From: Calothrix anomala FACHB-343
GTDB lineage: Bacteria > Cyanobacteriota > Cyanobacteriia > Cyanobacteriales > Nostocaceae
DNA: 64,000 bases
Assembly (NCBI RefSeq): GCF_014696435.1
Contig: NZ_JACJQG010000010.1
Span: forward strand, 62,001-126,000
Direction of reading: 5' to 3'
Shown here piece by piece: positions 53,010 to 62,677 of this stretch (the stretch's first letter is position 1; the number at the start of each line of letters is the position of its first letter). The notes under the pieces were generated by a model. It was not told the origin of the DNA. It was given only the letters and a program-made list of their open reading frames with translations, and did no database searches. Position numbers and translations under genes: made by a program.

Positions 53010-54835
53010 AGCTTGATTGACCTATCGACTTTGAGTGTAATTTTGGTGTCTTTAGGCACATACCAAACATTGGGACGGCGGTTGATTTCGTCAGTAGCAC
53101 GTTCTGTACGCTTGCTGACTGTTTCGCCAAGTTTGCTGAAGGCACCTTCAAGGAAAGCAGCTCCTAAGTTGCGGTTATTATTGCGGCTGCGGGTTCTTGT
53201 CCCACCTAAAGGCAAATCTTCTGTGACTTCTTCATCAGGCTGGTTGATAATTTCCCCTACCTTGGCAAGACCAGCTATTGTCCCTAATGTGGCATCATAT
53301 TTAGCAATTTCAGATCCCTTGTCGTCGTAAGGTCTGGCGATTAGGGGCGAACCCGCCTCTCCCAAAACTGATATTGTTCCAGGTGATAGAGGATATTCTG
53401 TGCCGTCTTTGAGAATGGCCGTGACTTCGGCACGCACGCCTGATGTGCTATCAACCGAAATCATAGCGATAGTTACCTGCGTTCCTGCGGGAATGGCTAT
53501 TTCACCAGTATTGCTATAAAGCGGCTCGTCCAACCGGGCGACAAACCGTAATGTATTTGTCTGCTCCTGGGAACGAGCGTTATTACTGGTTTGGGGCATA
53601 ACGAGCGGAGTTACCAGGGTTGCACTTGCAAACGAACCGACAACTAAATACTGCGGTTGTGTTTCTTGGAGTATCTGCGCTTCTTCTGGCAGGTAGTTAT
53701 TTGCAACTTGTTCGATTTGCTGACGAGAGTTGTTTTCTTTATTACTAGCAAAACTGGATTCTACGGTCTTTTCTTTGTCAAGTTCTAAGCTAATTTGTGG
53801 CTCTTTCACCGAGAAACTATAAATAACTGGCACGGCTTGATTGTTATCTTTGTCATCAGTATTGCTATATTCAGGAGTACTATCATTTGTGGTTACCGGT
53901 TGCCAACGCGGGCGCAGTTCTTCAACTTGATTAGGAGTATTGGTAACTGTTTCCGTATTCTCGCTGCGTCGGCTACGGCGACGACGGGAGCGATCGCTAT
54001 TTTGTTCTGCTGGGCGTAATGTTTCTTCAGTTTTACCTGTAACTTCTTGTACTGTTGTGTTTGTAGGTTCACTGACAGTGGTACTGGCTAGCATATACTC
54101 AACTCGACCAACCGAACCCAGGTTACGCAGGCGTTCGAGTTCGGCTATTGGATCTTTGGCGACACTCTGGTTGGTGGCAACTAATTGTTTGGCAAATTTT
54201 GGTAGAGGAGTGCTAGGACGCAGAGGTGGTATTGGCTGTGAAGCCACTACTCTACGTGTTGGTCTAACAGGTTCGGGTGTTTCTTCCCGGTATACACGTC
54301 TTCTGGAAGTAGGGGTAGTTCCTTGAGCAACTACCCTTCGTTGTCGAATAGAACGGGTTTTCTCTTGGTTTTTGGCTTGTTCTTCTTCAGTAGCTTCTTT
54401 TTTCTCCTCTTTGTCTCCCGTGTTAGCTTGACCATTTAGGGCATCAAGTTCTTCCTGTTGCTTGGCGAGAGCAAGCTTGGCATAAACATCGCCTTCTTTT
54501 TTCTCAGATGCGGCAACCGTGGGAGTTGGAGTAGCAGTTAATTCTGGTTTTTTGGCATTTTTACCACTCCCATTCATCATGCCGTTGAGGACAACAAATA
54601 TAACTAGAAACCCAGCACCAAATGCACCACCAATAATTCCTAATCTTGACCAGGGAGATGTAACAAAGTCGTGTTTAGTTTGGATTAACGCGGGGTCTTC
54701 TACTTCAGTTTCATCTTCTTCAACCACCTCAAATTGTGAATTTTCAACTTCATCTTCTTCTGACCTATCGATTGGTAAAAGACTATTTACGGAAGATATA
54801 TGTTTATTGGAAGCCTCATTCTCTAGCTGTAACAT
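53006..54835 (-). CDS. virB10: VirB10/TrbI-like channel protein
   Basis: 609 residues. A short cytoplasmic acidic N-terminus, one TM segment (LGIIGGAFGAGFLVIFVVLNGMM, about residues 68-90), a long K/E/P/T/S-rich linker, and a C-terminal beta-barrel domain with FVARLDEPLYSNTGEIAIPAGTQVTIAMISVDSTSGVRAEVTAILKDGTEYPLSP and WYVPKDTKITLKV. That is the VirB10/TrbI layout spanning inner and outer membranes. Order B8-B10-B9 differs from the Agrobacterium operon. Confidence 0.85.
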   Translation of the reverse strand: MLQLENEASNKHISSVNSLLPIDRSEEDEVENSQFEVVEEDETEVEDPALIQTKHDFVTSPWSRLGIIGGAFGAGFLVIFVVLNGMMNGSGKNAKKPELTATPTPTVAASEKKEGDVYAKLALAKQQEELDALNGQANTGDKEEKKEATEEEQAKNQEKTRSIRQRRVVAQGTTPTSRRRVYREETPEPVRPTRRVVASQPIPPLRPSTPLPKFAKQLVATNQSVAKDPIAELERLRNLGSVGRVEYMLASTTVSEPTNTTVQEVTGKTEETLRPAEQNSDRSRRRRSRRSENTETVTNTPNQVEELRPRWQPVTTNDSTPEYSNTDDKDNNQAVPVIYSFSVKEPQISLELDKEKTVESSFASNKENNSRQQIEQVANNYLPEEAQILQETQPQYLVVGSFASATLVTPLVMPQTSNNARSQEQTNTLRFVARLDEPLYSNTGEIAIPAGTQVTIAMISVDSTSGVRAEVTAILKDGTEYPLSPGTISVLGEAGSPLIARPYDDKGSEIAKYDATLGTIAGLAKVGEIINQPDEEVTEDLPLGGTRTRSRNNNRNLGAAFLEGAFSKLGETVSKRTERATDEINRRPNVWYVPKDTKITLKVDRSIKL

Positions 54836-54859
54836 AGTTCTATGCTTGATTAATGATTT

Positions 54860-55636
54860 TTATTTCTTGCCGAGAGTATAATCAACAATTTGAGTAATTT
54901 CTAAACCTGGTTGTCGTACTAAATAAATTTTTTTATCGAGTTCAGTTGGCTTATTTGGTAACTTGGGAGTATCGACAGCTTCGACAGTAATTGTTTTGTT
55001 AAAGGCGATTCCTTTGCCTTGGTTTTCGTTCCTATTAAAGCTGACGAGCGTAGCGATATAATCGACTTCCCACTGTCCATCCTTGATTTTTCTGGGTTCA
55101 GAGATATGGCGGGTGACAAGTGAAACTTGAACTTCACCGTTAAATACACCACTTGGAACGATTTCTGCTAATTTCTTGAGAAAATTTGCCCGAAAATCTT
55201 GATTTTCAGATAGTGCAAATGCAGCTTCCCAGGCTCTAGTCGGAATTTTTTTCCTACTATTTTTTGTTGTTTGAATATCTATTCCCCTATCAGGTTTAGT
55301 GACGTTTTCGCCATTCTCTGTTGCTTCGATTATTCCGTTCCAGCCGAACATTTTAATCATGCTATCTGAGATAAAGCGTTTGATAGTTTCGGCTTCGCGT
55401 TCATTAGGAGCAGCAAATTTACCAGGTGAAATAGACCCATCTTGGAGTTGAACAATCGTCATGCCTTTGACATGATGATTTGTGCTAGCACTCATGCCAA
55501 TATTTATTATTTGCAATAGGGTAGATAAGATAGTTCCTCCTGCTGTTACGGCGATCGCCATTGCAATAGGTGTGGAGGTAGATTGACCATAACTGAGGAG
55601 CCGAGCCGGTTGAGATTTAGACTTAGGTTTAAGCAT
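54860..55636 (-). CDS. virB8: VirB8/TraE-like assembly protein
   Basis: 258 residues: one N-terminal TM segment (IAMAIAVTAGGTILSTLLQIINI) and a periplasmic NTF2-like domain (EREAETIKRFISDSMIKMFGW, then KDGQWEVDYIATLVSFN...AFNKTITVEAV). VirB8 proteins nucleate the channel. The gene order between B6 and B10 agrees. Confidence 0.72.
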   Translation of the reverse strand: MLKPKSKSQPARLLSYGQSTSTPIAMAIAVTAGGTILSTLLQIINIGMSASTNHHVKGMTIVQLQDGSISPGKFAAPNEREAETIKRFISDSMIKMFGWNGIIEATENGENVTKPDRGIDIQTTKNSRKKIPTRAWEAAFALSENQDFRANFLKKLAEIVPSGVFNGEVQVSLVTRHISEPRKIKDGQWEVDYIATLVSFNRNENQGKGIAFNKTITVEAVDTPKLPNKPTELDKKIYLVRQPGLEITQIVDYTLGKK

Positions 55637-55649
55637 AATTATTTGTTAA

Positions 55650-56801
55650 TTACTTTTTAACTTTGATTTTGGAACTAACAAATTTGGTGGCATTGACAGC
55701 AACCGTAGCAGTTGTACTTGCTCCACCTGTAGCGATTCCTGCTGCAATTTCAGAGCCAAATGCTACTGTTTTACCTAATCCTGTCCAAACAGCTATTCCA
55801 CCACCTGCGGCTAATGCAGATGCCAGGATAGGAGAAACTAACCCAACAAAAAGCAGAAATATCATCGGTTGATTTTGTTCGGAATTAGCGATAAGTTGTC
55901 CGCACAAACCAATAATCATGTTGAAACAAAGTTTCGCCATTCCAACGGTGAAATAACCAGTTAGCCAAGCGAAAATAGGTTTTGCGCCAAAGGGGAGTAG
56001 CGAACCGCCTATTGCCAACGGGCCAAGTAGGGCAGTTAAAAGCATCGTGAATTCGATACCCCACTGGTAAGCGTTATTGAGGGCGAGGAGGATGACTGCG
56101 ACAAATCCGGTAATCATCGAACCGATTGTACTGGTGATAGTATTACCAATCTTTTCGGCGATTTGACCAGGGGAGAGATTTTCGAGCGCGTCTTTAGCAT
56201 CAGATAAAGCCTGAAGTGGATTAAATTCCCAACTACCGCTATCGGGGGCTTCTCCTTTAAATAGATCGGGCGCAGAGGTTTTAAGTTCTGCTTCTGCTTG
56301 TTGCAAGCAGGTGATTGAATCTTGCGTGTTACCAGGGATGGAACGGCATCTTTCCATTGCCGCTCCTACTTGCTGCTGGAGGGCAATATTGCCGACTGCG
56401 CGGTTGAATGCTACTTCTAGGTTGGCTCCGGCAGCAGTAAATTCCAGGATGTCATTATTAACAGTATTAATGTATCCCCGGATGGCGAGTGTTCCACTTC
56501 TGAGTAAAGTGCCATTGTTAGCTAGTAGTCCGATAACCAGAATGGGCCATATCCAACTGGAGAGAGCTTTCATATCTTCTTGATTTATCCAGTTTTTGCC
56601 TAACTCAACCATAAACAGGGTGAGTGTAGCGATCGCAAAAAACTGACCAACTTTGCACATCGAGCCGTACAAGTTACCGTTGAGGGTTTCTTGCCAAAGT
56701 TCATTGAAACCTTCTGCTACTAGTTGCGCTCCAGCTGACGCATTTTCTAAAATGTCTTGCCCGAAGAATGGGTCGGTTGCAATTACAAGATGTTCTAACA
56801 T
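55650..56801 (-). CDS. virB6: VirB6/TrbL-like polytopic membrane protein
   Basis: 383 residues with several hydrophobic segments (FFAIATLTLFMVELG, SWIWPILVIGLLANNGTLL, MITGFVAVILLALNNAYQWGIEFTMLLTALLGPLAIGGSLLPFG, MIFLLFVGLVSPILASALAAGGGIAVW). An extracellular loop carries a Cys pair (CRSIPGNTQDSITC). Topology and position identify VirB6, the inner-membrane channel scaffold. Confidence 0.76.
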   Translation of the reverse strand: MLEHLVIATDPFFGQDILENASAGAQLVAEGFNELWQETLNGNLYGSMCKVGQFFAIATLTLFMVELGKNWINQEDMKALSSWIWPILVIGLLANNGTLLRSGTLAIRGYINTVNNDILEFTAAGANLEVAFNRAVGNIALQQQVGAAMERCRSIPGNTQDSITCLQQAEAELKTSAPDLFKGEAPDSGSWEFNPLQALSDAKDALENLSPGQIAEKIGNTITSTIGSMITGFVAVILLALNNAYQWGIEFTMLLTALLGPLAIGGSLLPFGAKPIFAWLTGYFTVGMAKLCFNMIIGLCGQLIANSEQNQPMIFLLFVGLVSPILASALAAGGGIAVWTGLGKTVAFGSEIAAGIATGGASTTATVAVNATKFVSSKIKVKK

Positions 56802-56871
56802 GGTCTGTATTATGTACCTGATAGAGAGTTGGTCATCTCTGCAATTGAGATGACCAACTAATTAGGGTGAA

Positions 56872-57603
56872 TTATTCACCTGCGGTAGTTTTGAGACTGC
56901 TAAACCCACTGATTTCGACATACTGGGCACTGATACCGTCCATCATCAGGTTTTGACGGCGGCGATCGCTTGCCCCTTGTTCGGCAAGTTGAGATAGCAT
57001 CAGGTTAGTTTGCTGGGCATCGTGCCGTGTTTGCAGTCCGTCAATGCGAGATTGACCTAACATTGAGACAATTTGCGAGTTTTGGGCAGCAATGACCTTG
57101 AGGATGTTTTGTGAAGCATCCATTGGTTGTGCAGATTCTGCGAGTTCTTTGGCATCAGCTACAGTTTGTTCAGTTGCTTCTATCTCATTTTTGGTACGTT
57201 CCTGACCGACTTCCCCTAAGACGCTGGCGATTGTGGCGCGGGTGGTTTCTCTCTCCAGTTCGTTAGCTGCACTGACCGCAGCTTCAACTGTGTTGCTTTC
57301 ATTCCAGTTACCCTTGCTCTTGAGTTGCTCTTTGAGTTTTTCGGCTGAGTTGACTGGATCTGGCATATCCATACTGCCAGTCTGAATAGCAGTTTTAGCT
57401 TCGCCTTTCATCCCACCCCATTTATTAGTTCCTGAAGTGAGTTCCTTTTTGGTTTCCTCAAAATAGTTATTGAATTTCCCTAAAACCTTGAAGAAATCGT
57501 CAATTGAAAAGGCATAACTAGGTGCTGTACCGAGCAAAGTAACCAGACCAATTATTGACCCGATTATTACTCCTTTCTTAGTAAACTTGAATTTTGGTTT
57601 CAT
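56872..57603 (-). CDS. virB5: VirB5/TrbJ-like secreted pilus-tip protein
   Basis: About 243 residues. Signal peptide MKPKFKFTKKGVIIGSIIGLVTLLGTAPSYAFS with AxA-type cleavage, then long helices rich in Q, E, A (AANELERETTRATIASVLGEVGQERTKNEIEATEQ; NSQIVSMLGQSRIDGLQTRHDAQQTNLMLSQLAEQ) as in VirB5/TrbJ. ATG 57603 starts the signal peptide; the frame is open to 57627. Between VirB4 and VirB6, as in classical operons. Confidence 0.72.
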   Translation of the reverse strand: MKPKFKFTKKGVIIGSIIGLVTLLGTAPSYAFSIDDFFKVLGKFNNYFEETKKELTSGTNKWGGMKGEAKTAIQTGSMDMPDPVNSAEKLKEQLKSKGNWNESNTVEAAVSAANELERETTRATIASVLGEVGQERTKNEIEATEQTVADAKELAESAQPMDASQNILKVIAAQNSQIVSMLGQSRIDGLQTRHDAQQTNLMLSQLAEQGASDRRRQNLMMDGISAQYVEISGFSSLKTTAGE

Positions 57604-57715
57604 ACTTTTGGTGGATAAAATAATCAATGTGGCAATTAAATTTAAGCCACTTGTTTATGAGTTATTGATTCTTATTTTTATAAATCCAGACTATTCTTAG
57701 GTTTTCTTCTATAAT

Positions 57716-60544
57716 TTATGCTGACTTTAATTGCTGATTGTTATTGTTATCCAGTAATTGTTGTGCTTCTTGACTTAACTCATCTCCCCGAAGCATTTGT
57801 ATGTAGCTTTCTGTAAATCTCACCATACCCAGCATTGGATTATCCGCATATTTATTGAGAAATAGAGTGCGTAATTCTTGCTCATTCGGGTTATTTGCTA
57901 CTGCTGCAAGTAAGCAATAAGCAGGATAATACCTACAGAAAGTAAGTTTGCCATTATCGTCAAGTAACCACTGTGAATAAATACTTTCACGTTTTGGAAA
58001 GAATGCTTCGGTACTATTGCGTGAGATAATTTCATAAGGATATTTAAATCTATTCACAAATGGGTCAACTGCCGATGTTTGAATCCGACCGATCAGGCGG
58101 GTTGTGATGTTAGCGAATATCTTGGCAGCAGACTTACTTTGGAAAATACTTTCTGGTTCTTGGGCAGATAAAATTACACGTATACCTGCTTTTGCACCGT
58201 TAGCGCAAAGTCTACCAATTAGCTCGGCTATGCTCTCAAAATTGAATAAAATTGGTGCTTCATCTAAGAAAAATATTGATACTTTAGATGATAAAGCTCT
58301 ACGTAAGGCTGCGGAATAGGCACTAAGGGCAAGGACTGCGGCATCGGCTTCACTCCCAAGCGATCGCAGTGCGAATACAAGCAATCGAGCATCAGTTCTA
58401 AAGCTAGATGGATTGGCGATTGATTGCCCAACTCGTGAATTTAACCAGAACTTTAATCGCAATCTGATTTGGTCAAGGGCATCGAGAATTTCTTTACTAT
58501 TATTGGTGATGGAATCGAGCTTGATAAATCCAGGCGAACAATAATTATAGAAATCTTTAAGTGTGGGAATATCTGCCCATTCAGGTGTTCCCAGTCCATT
58601 TTCTAATGCTAGTTTATATCGAAGTTTGATATCTTCATCGTTGTAAAAAGTTTCAATTGTGATTGTAATGATACTTTCAATATTTGATACCGTTGTCGGA
58701 CTTACCCCTACAGGATTTGTCCCTAACACCATTATCATTAATGTGGATTTCAAGAATTCCTTGAAATCGGTCATTCTCTCTTTAATAACTTCAGGTTCAT
58801 ATCCCCTTAAATCAGGTAATTCAAATAGATTGTTTGATTCTTTACTAATATCGAAATACGCCCCTTCCTCTCCCATAAATTTGGTGTAGTCAGTAAACGT
58901 GCTAGTACCATCGGGTTTGGGATAATCAAGTGCAATTACAGGAATATTTTGAGCTAAGGCAGGTGTTAATAGACCTGCTACTAAGACAGATTTACCCGCA
59001 CGAGTAGTACCAAAAATGGCAAGATTTTTGTGCTGCTTGTACAAGTCAAGATGTACTGGAGTTCCTCCCTCTTCAGCAATTAGCTCAAACCCAGATTTAT
59101 CTCCTGTAGCTGTTCTGACTATCGGCATGAGTCCGGGAACTTCTGATGAGAAATAAGGCAGGCGACGGTTAAAGGGTCTTGTAAGTAGGTTTTCCCAAAC
59201 AACAGGTACACATTGTAACCATGTTTTCCAGGCATACTCGATTTCTCGATCAACTACAGCAGGGCGTAAGAAGCAGCTAGAAAGGTATTGACAAGCTTCA
59301 TCAAGTTTTTGACGACTGTGACTATGGACACAAAAAACAACAGCAGTATGAATTGGGAGACTGCCTCTGAGGATAGTTTCTTGTGCCTTAACTGCTTCCT
59401 CAATGTTCATATTGGCTTTTACGTCAATTGACCCCTTCTCTGAAGACATGGCACTGGAGGTAATTGACTGTTTGGTAATCCGTTGCAGAGCAGTTTTGGC
59501 AAGTCCCTGGTTGGCTTTAGATAGCTGGCAGATAATCTCGGTGTCGGAGATTTTTTCTTTAGATATTACCTCCCAGAGATATCGAAGCTGGGCATATTCG
59601 TCTACCCAGCCTTGGGGCTTTTCGCTAAACTGAAGAACACCGATATATTTGTCTTGCAGTCTTACCCAGCTGCGATCAAGAAACGGGACAGATTTTTCAT
59701 TCTCCAGCATCAGGTGGCGAATGTGGAAATCGCTAGTTTGAACTTCTCGAAGTCCCTCTTCATCTAATATGAGGGGATTGGGAATTTTAGGCGCATCGCT
59801 ACGGTTAAATTGACTCCAAAGAATTGACCATATTTCCTCACTCGTGATTGCTCGTACTGAAAGCCCCATCGAGTTTGTCAAAAGTTGTTCCCACCGTTGA
59901 AATCCAGAGGTAAAACTATCCCGTAAAATTGTTTCGATTCTTTCTTGCCGAACACCGTGAATTTGTCCAGTAAATTGGAACCAGGCATTTTGCAATTGTT
60001 TGATAGTTTTTTCAATTGCATCATTTGAGCGACTGTCTTCAGAAGCTAGGACACTATAGGTACACCAGAAACGTAAAAACTTATTTTTACGAGTTCCCGC
60101 TTTAGTGAGTTCTCTTGTTCGCAGACGTTCCGATCGCACTAATAAAGTTAGTTGCTCTAGGTCGCATTGATCCTCTATCTTTTTTAGTTCCTGCTGCCGG
60201 AGAAAATCATCAGTGAACGAACCAAGATGAATTGTTAAGGTTTCGCGTTCGGGAAGTTCTTTGAGTCCGCCCTCAATATTTTCAAAAATCGGGAGAATCT
60301 GTTCTTCTGGTAAAGATGAGTGAATTCCCTGTACGTCGAAGCAGAACTTAATTTGAATATCTTCTTTTTTCTGGAGGATGAGTGCGCCGATATCTCTACG
60401 ACCAGCAAGCGAGATACTTGCAATCCCGGCTAAATGAGTAATATCCTCGAACGGTGTCAGATTTTTGACAACACCTAATTGTTCGATATCGAGGGATTTT
60501 TTACCAATTTTGTCCTTTGTTTTCGTGAAGACGGTCGAACTCAT
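57716..60544 (-). CDS. virB4: VirB4/TraC-type conjugation ATPase
   Basis: 942 residues. Walker A NLAIFGTTRAGKSVLVAG (about residue 510), PVIALDYPKPDGTSTFTDYT, Walker B SIFFLDEAPILF (about 760) and LSAQEPESI are those of VirB4 pilus/channel motors. The N-terminal ~450 residues form the VirB4 domain. The C-terminus (SYIQMLRGDELSQEAQQLLDNNNNQQLKSA) is species-specific. Start ATG 60544 is 42 bp after the stop of VirB3-like. Confidence 0.9.
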   Translation of the reverse strand: MSSTVFTKTKDKIGKKSLDIEQLGVVKNLTPFEDITHLAGIASISLAGRRDIGALILQKKEDIQIKFCFDVQGIHSSLPEEQILPIFENIEGGLKELPERETLTIHLGSFTDDFLRQQELKKIEDQCDLEQLTLLVRSERLRTRELTKAGTRKNKFLRFWCTYSVLASEDSRSNDAIEKTIKQLQNAWFQFTGQIHGVRQERIETILRDSFTSGFQRWEQLLTNSMGLSVRAITSEEIWSILWSQFNRSDAPKIPNPLILDEEGLREVQTSDFHIRHLMLENEKSVPFLDRSWVRLQDKYIGVLQFSEKPQGWVDEYAQLRYLWEVISKEKISDTEIICQLSKANQGLAKTALQRITKQSITSSAMSSEKGSIDVKANMNIEEAVKAQETILRGSLPIHTAVVFCVHSHSRQKLDEACQYLSSCFLRPAVVDREIEYAWKTWLQCVPVVWENLLTRPFNRRLPYFSSEVPGLMPIVRTATGDKSGFELIAEEGGTPVHLDLYKQHKNLAIFGTTRAGKSVLVAGLLTPALAQNIPVIALDYPKPDGTSTFTDYTKFMGEEGAYFDISKESNNLFELPDLRGYEPEVIKERMTDFKEFLKSTLMIMVLGTNPVGVSPTTVSNIESIITITIETFYNDEDIKLRYKLALENGLGTPEWADIPTLKDFYNYCSPGFIKLDSITNNSKEILDALDQIRLRLKFWLNSRVGQSIANPSSFRTDARLLVFALRSLGSEADAAVLALSAYSAALRRALSSKVSIFFLDEAPILFNFESIAELIGRLCANGAKAGIRVILSAQEPESIFQSKSAAKIFANITTRLIGRIQTSAVDPFVNRFKYPYEIISRNSTEAFFPKRESIYSQWLLDDNGKLTFCRYYPAYCLLAAVANNPNEQELRTLFLNKYADNPMLGMVRFTESYIQMLRGDELSQEAQQLLDNNNNQQLKSA

Positions 60545-60586
60545 AGCCTGTAGTTTCGTTCGGTGATATTTTTTACTTGAGTAGCT

Positions 60587-60922
60587 TTATCTGTGTTTTT
60601 TCAGCTGGTGCTTTTTCTGGGATTGAGGTTGTAGAGGATTAACGAGAGAAACAAAAGGTTTATAGCCACGGGTGATGCGCGGCGTGCCGACAAACTTACC
60701 CAAAAAAGCTTTGTTGGAACTTACCGTCCACCAGGTTGCCCATCCCCAAGCAGTTACAATTCCAGTTGCCAGCCAGGAAGCTTGCATAAAACCCTTGACT
60801 ACCATGTAGGAGATGAGAGCGATCGCACTCCAAGGAACAATTTGGTCGGCGGGGAATGGCCCAAGGCGTGGTTGTTCTCCTAATACGCGGTTGACAGTAC
60901 GAAATTCCCGTTCTCTGGCCAT
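60587..60922 (-). CDS. virB3: VirB3-like membrane protein
   Basis: 111 residues: hydrophilic start (MAREREFRTVNRVLG), two hydrophobic segments (SAIALISYMVVKGFMQASW, LATGIVTAWGWATWWTVS), basic tail (QSQKKHQLKKHR). Size and position before virB4 fit VirB3/TrbD. ATG 60922 preferred; the frame is open to 60937. Confidence 0.7.
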   Translation of the reverse strand: MAREREFRTVNRVLGEQPRLGPFPADQIVPWSAIALISYMVVKGFMQASWLATGIVTAWGWATWWTVSSNKAFLGKFVGTPRITRGYKPFVSLVNPLQPQSQKKHQLKKHR

Positions 60923-61015
60923 TATTACGAAAGACAAAAGTCAGTTTTTGAAATCTTGATGAGTGGCACTTGTGGAAGTGTGCCACTCGTGGTGGCTTTT
61001 TTGACGAGTGAAGTA

Positions 61016-61615
61016 TCAGCCTGTTACCAGTCCTGCAAGCAAGTCTCCGACTACAACTGTGAGGGCAACGATAATTGGTGTACGGGCGATCGTTTGCCAA
61101 TCTTCGTCGTTTCTGGCTGCTTGAACAACCCTAATAAGACCAATACCCAGGTAAATTAGGAACAAACCGCGCAGTACCGCAAATACGTACCTAATAATAT
61201 CTTCATTGACACCAGTAAAGTATTCTGTGAAGAAGTCCTCTGCGTTTTGCATGAACTGGGCATTTGCGGGTGCAGTGGCGATATCCAACATAAATACTAC
61301 ACCTACCAAGCAGAACAGAACAGTATAAATATTGATGCCATACTTGCGCTGCCATTTTTCAAAGTTGGAAAGTAGCAAGTTTGCTTCCTTGGGTAGTAAC
61401 GCTACGATGCCAGTTCCAAACGCGAGTGATGCCATCACCATGTGGTGGAGTGAGATATCTGCAATCATCAAACCAGTACCAACTGCCATTAGTCCGGCGA
61501 TGCTAGCGTTCTCTTTCCAGTTGCGCTTTTTGCGACGGGTGGAAGCGGGGTATCCGTATTCTTCGTGGGAAGGAACGCGATCGCTACCAAAATCAGATTC
61601 GTAGTCTGTTCTCAT
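61016..61615 (-). CDS. virB2: VirB2-like pilin precursor with long N-terminal extension
   Basis: 199 residues. The C-terminal part follows VirB2: a hydrophobic h-region (YTVLFCLVGVVFMLDIATAPANAQF) with AxA-Q-type cleavage at ANA, then VFAVLRGLFLIYLGIGLIRVV and TPIIVALTVVVGDLLAGLVTG. The ~90 N-terminal residues contain two more hydrophobic stretches (SIAGLMAVGTGLMIADI, MVMASLAFGTGIVALL), absent from usual VirB2. First gene of the transfer operon. Confidence 0.66.
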   Translation of the reverse strand: MRTDYESDFGSDRVPSHEEYGYPASTRRKKRNWKENASIAGLMAVGTGLMIADISLHHMVMASLAFGTGIVALLPKEANLLLSNFEKWQRKYGINIYTVLFCLVGVVFMLDIATAPANAQFMQNAEDFFTEYFTGVNEDIIRYVFAVLRGLFLIYLGIGLIRVVQAARNDEDWQTIARTPIIVALTVVVGDLLAGLVTG

Positions 61616-61986
61616 AAAAAGATTATTTCAGAAATTAGTGGATGAAACTTTGTAGAGTAACTAAGGTCGAAACACTGCTTTTTACCAAAGTTTTGATTGG
61701 AGTAAATATCTGCTCCAACTTCTCACTTGTGGAATTATTTTATGGGATTAATAACCGTAAAATCATCTAAAAATTTTCTATTTTTAGACACTATGTTTTT
61801 CAGTAAATCATTCAGTAAAAACTCAGACAAATTTGCTTGACAACTTCCAATAATTAAATCAGTGATTGATTTCATAATGTTTGACCCCCGATATAAGCTA
61901 TATCGGGGGTCAAAGATTGATATATGAGGTAGCGTAATTACGGTTGTTTACCGCTAGGTTGCTGTGATTGATCAACTCTCTGTCAA
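61616..61986. terminator. Intergenic region with 15-bp perfect stem at 61881-61913
   Basis: TTGACCCCCGATATA, AGC, TATATCGGGGGTCAA; no U-run follows on either strand. It separates the DUF192 gene from the virB2 promoter. The rest (61616-61880) is AT-rich with no gene and should contain the transfer-operon promoter. Confidence 0.6.
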
Positions 61987-62553
61987 CTAATTCTGCGTTT
62001 TATTTGTATTGAAATCGAGTTGTATTTTCTTACCTACTTTGAGATTGAGGGTTTTAGTACTGTTAGCAGGTAATTCAATAACCTGGTTAACAGGATAGAC
62101 TGAATCGTACTTAGGACAGGTTTTGGTTTTGCAAGGGGGAGCTGCTTCTACGATTGATTTGATAACTCCATCTTGGAGGAATATCATATCTAAAGGAATA
62201 TACGTATCCTTCATCCAAAGTTTAACTTTTTCAGGTTTGTTGAGGACAAATAACATTCCGTGATTTTCAGGAATCGAATTACGAAATTTGAGTCCGTGGG
62301 CATATTCCTTTCTATCGTCTGCTAATTCGAGTTGAACTGTTTGATTGTTACTGGTAAAGGTTGCGCCAATAGGTAAATACTGGGGCTGGCGAGTCCAAAA
62401 GTATAGCGGTAGGGGTGAGAGGGCAGCAGTAAAACCAGCAATCGGCCCAACAAATTTGATAAATTTGATGAATTTGTAAAATAGGCTTTTTTCTGGATTT
62501 TGTGCTTGTTTAGTTTGAATGTTGGTTTGAGCAGTTTGTCTTGTGACTTCCAT
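61987..62553 (-). CDS. DUF192 family exported protein
   Basis: About 188 residues. N-terminal TM/signal segment (GPIAGFTAALSPLPLYFWT), then the DUF192 fold: LELADDRKEYAHGLKFRNSIPENHGMLFVLNKPEKVKLWMKDTYIPLDMIFL, IVEAAPPCKTKTCPKYDSVYPVNQVIELP. Members are small exported proteins of unknown biochemical role. ATG 62553 starts a charged leader; the frame is open to 62595. Confidence 0.86.
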   Translation of the reverse strand: MEVTRQTAQTNIQTKQAQNPEKSLFYKFIKFIKFVGPIAGFTAALSPLPLYFWTRQPQYLPIGATFTSNNQTVQLELADDRKEYAHGLKFRNSIPENHGMLFVLNKPEKVKLWMKDTYIPLDMIFLQDGVIKSIVEAAPPCKTKTCPKYDSVYPVNQVIELPANSTKTLNLKVGKKIQLDFNTNKTQN

Positions 62554-62677
62554 AGTTTTAGATAAATAAAGTAATAGAGTGGTTAAAAATGGCAAGCATT
62601 ATGAACAGTTGAAATGTTTTGGTTACATTTGCTTTCGTCCAAACATGATGAAACTTTGAATTGATTTATGAAGTGTG

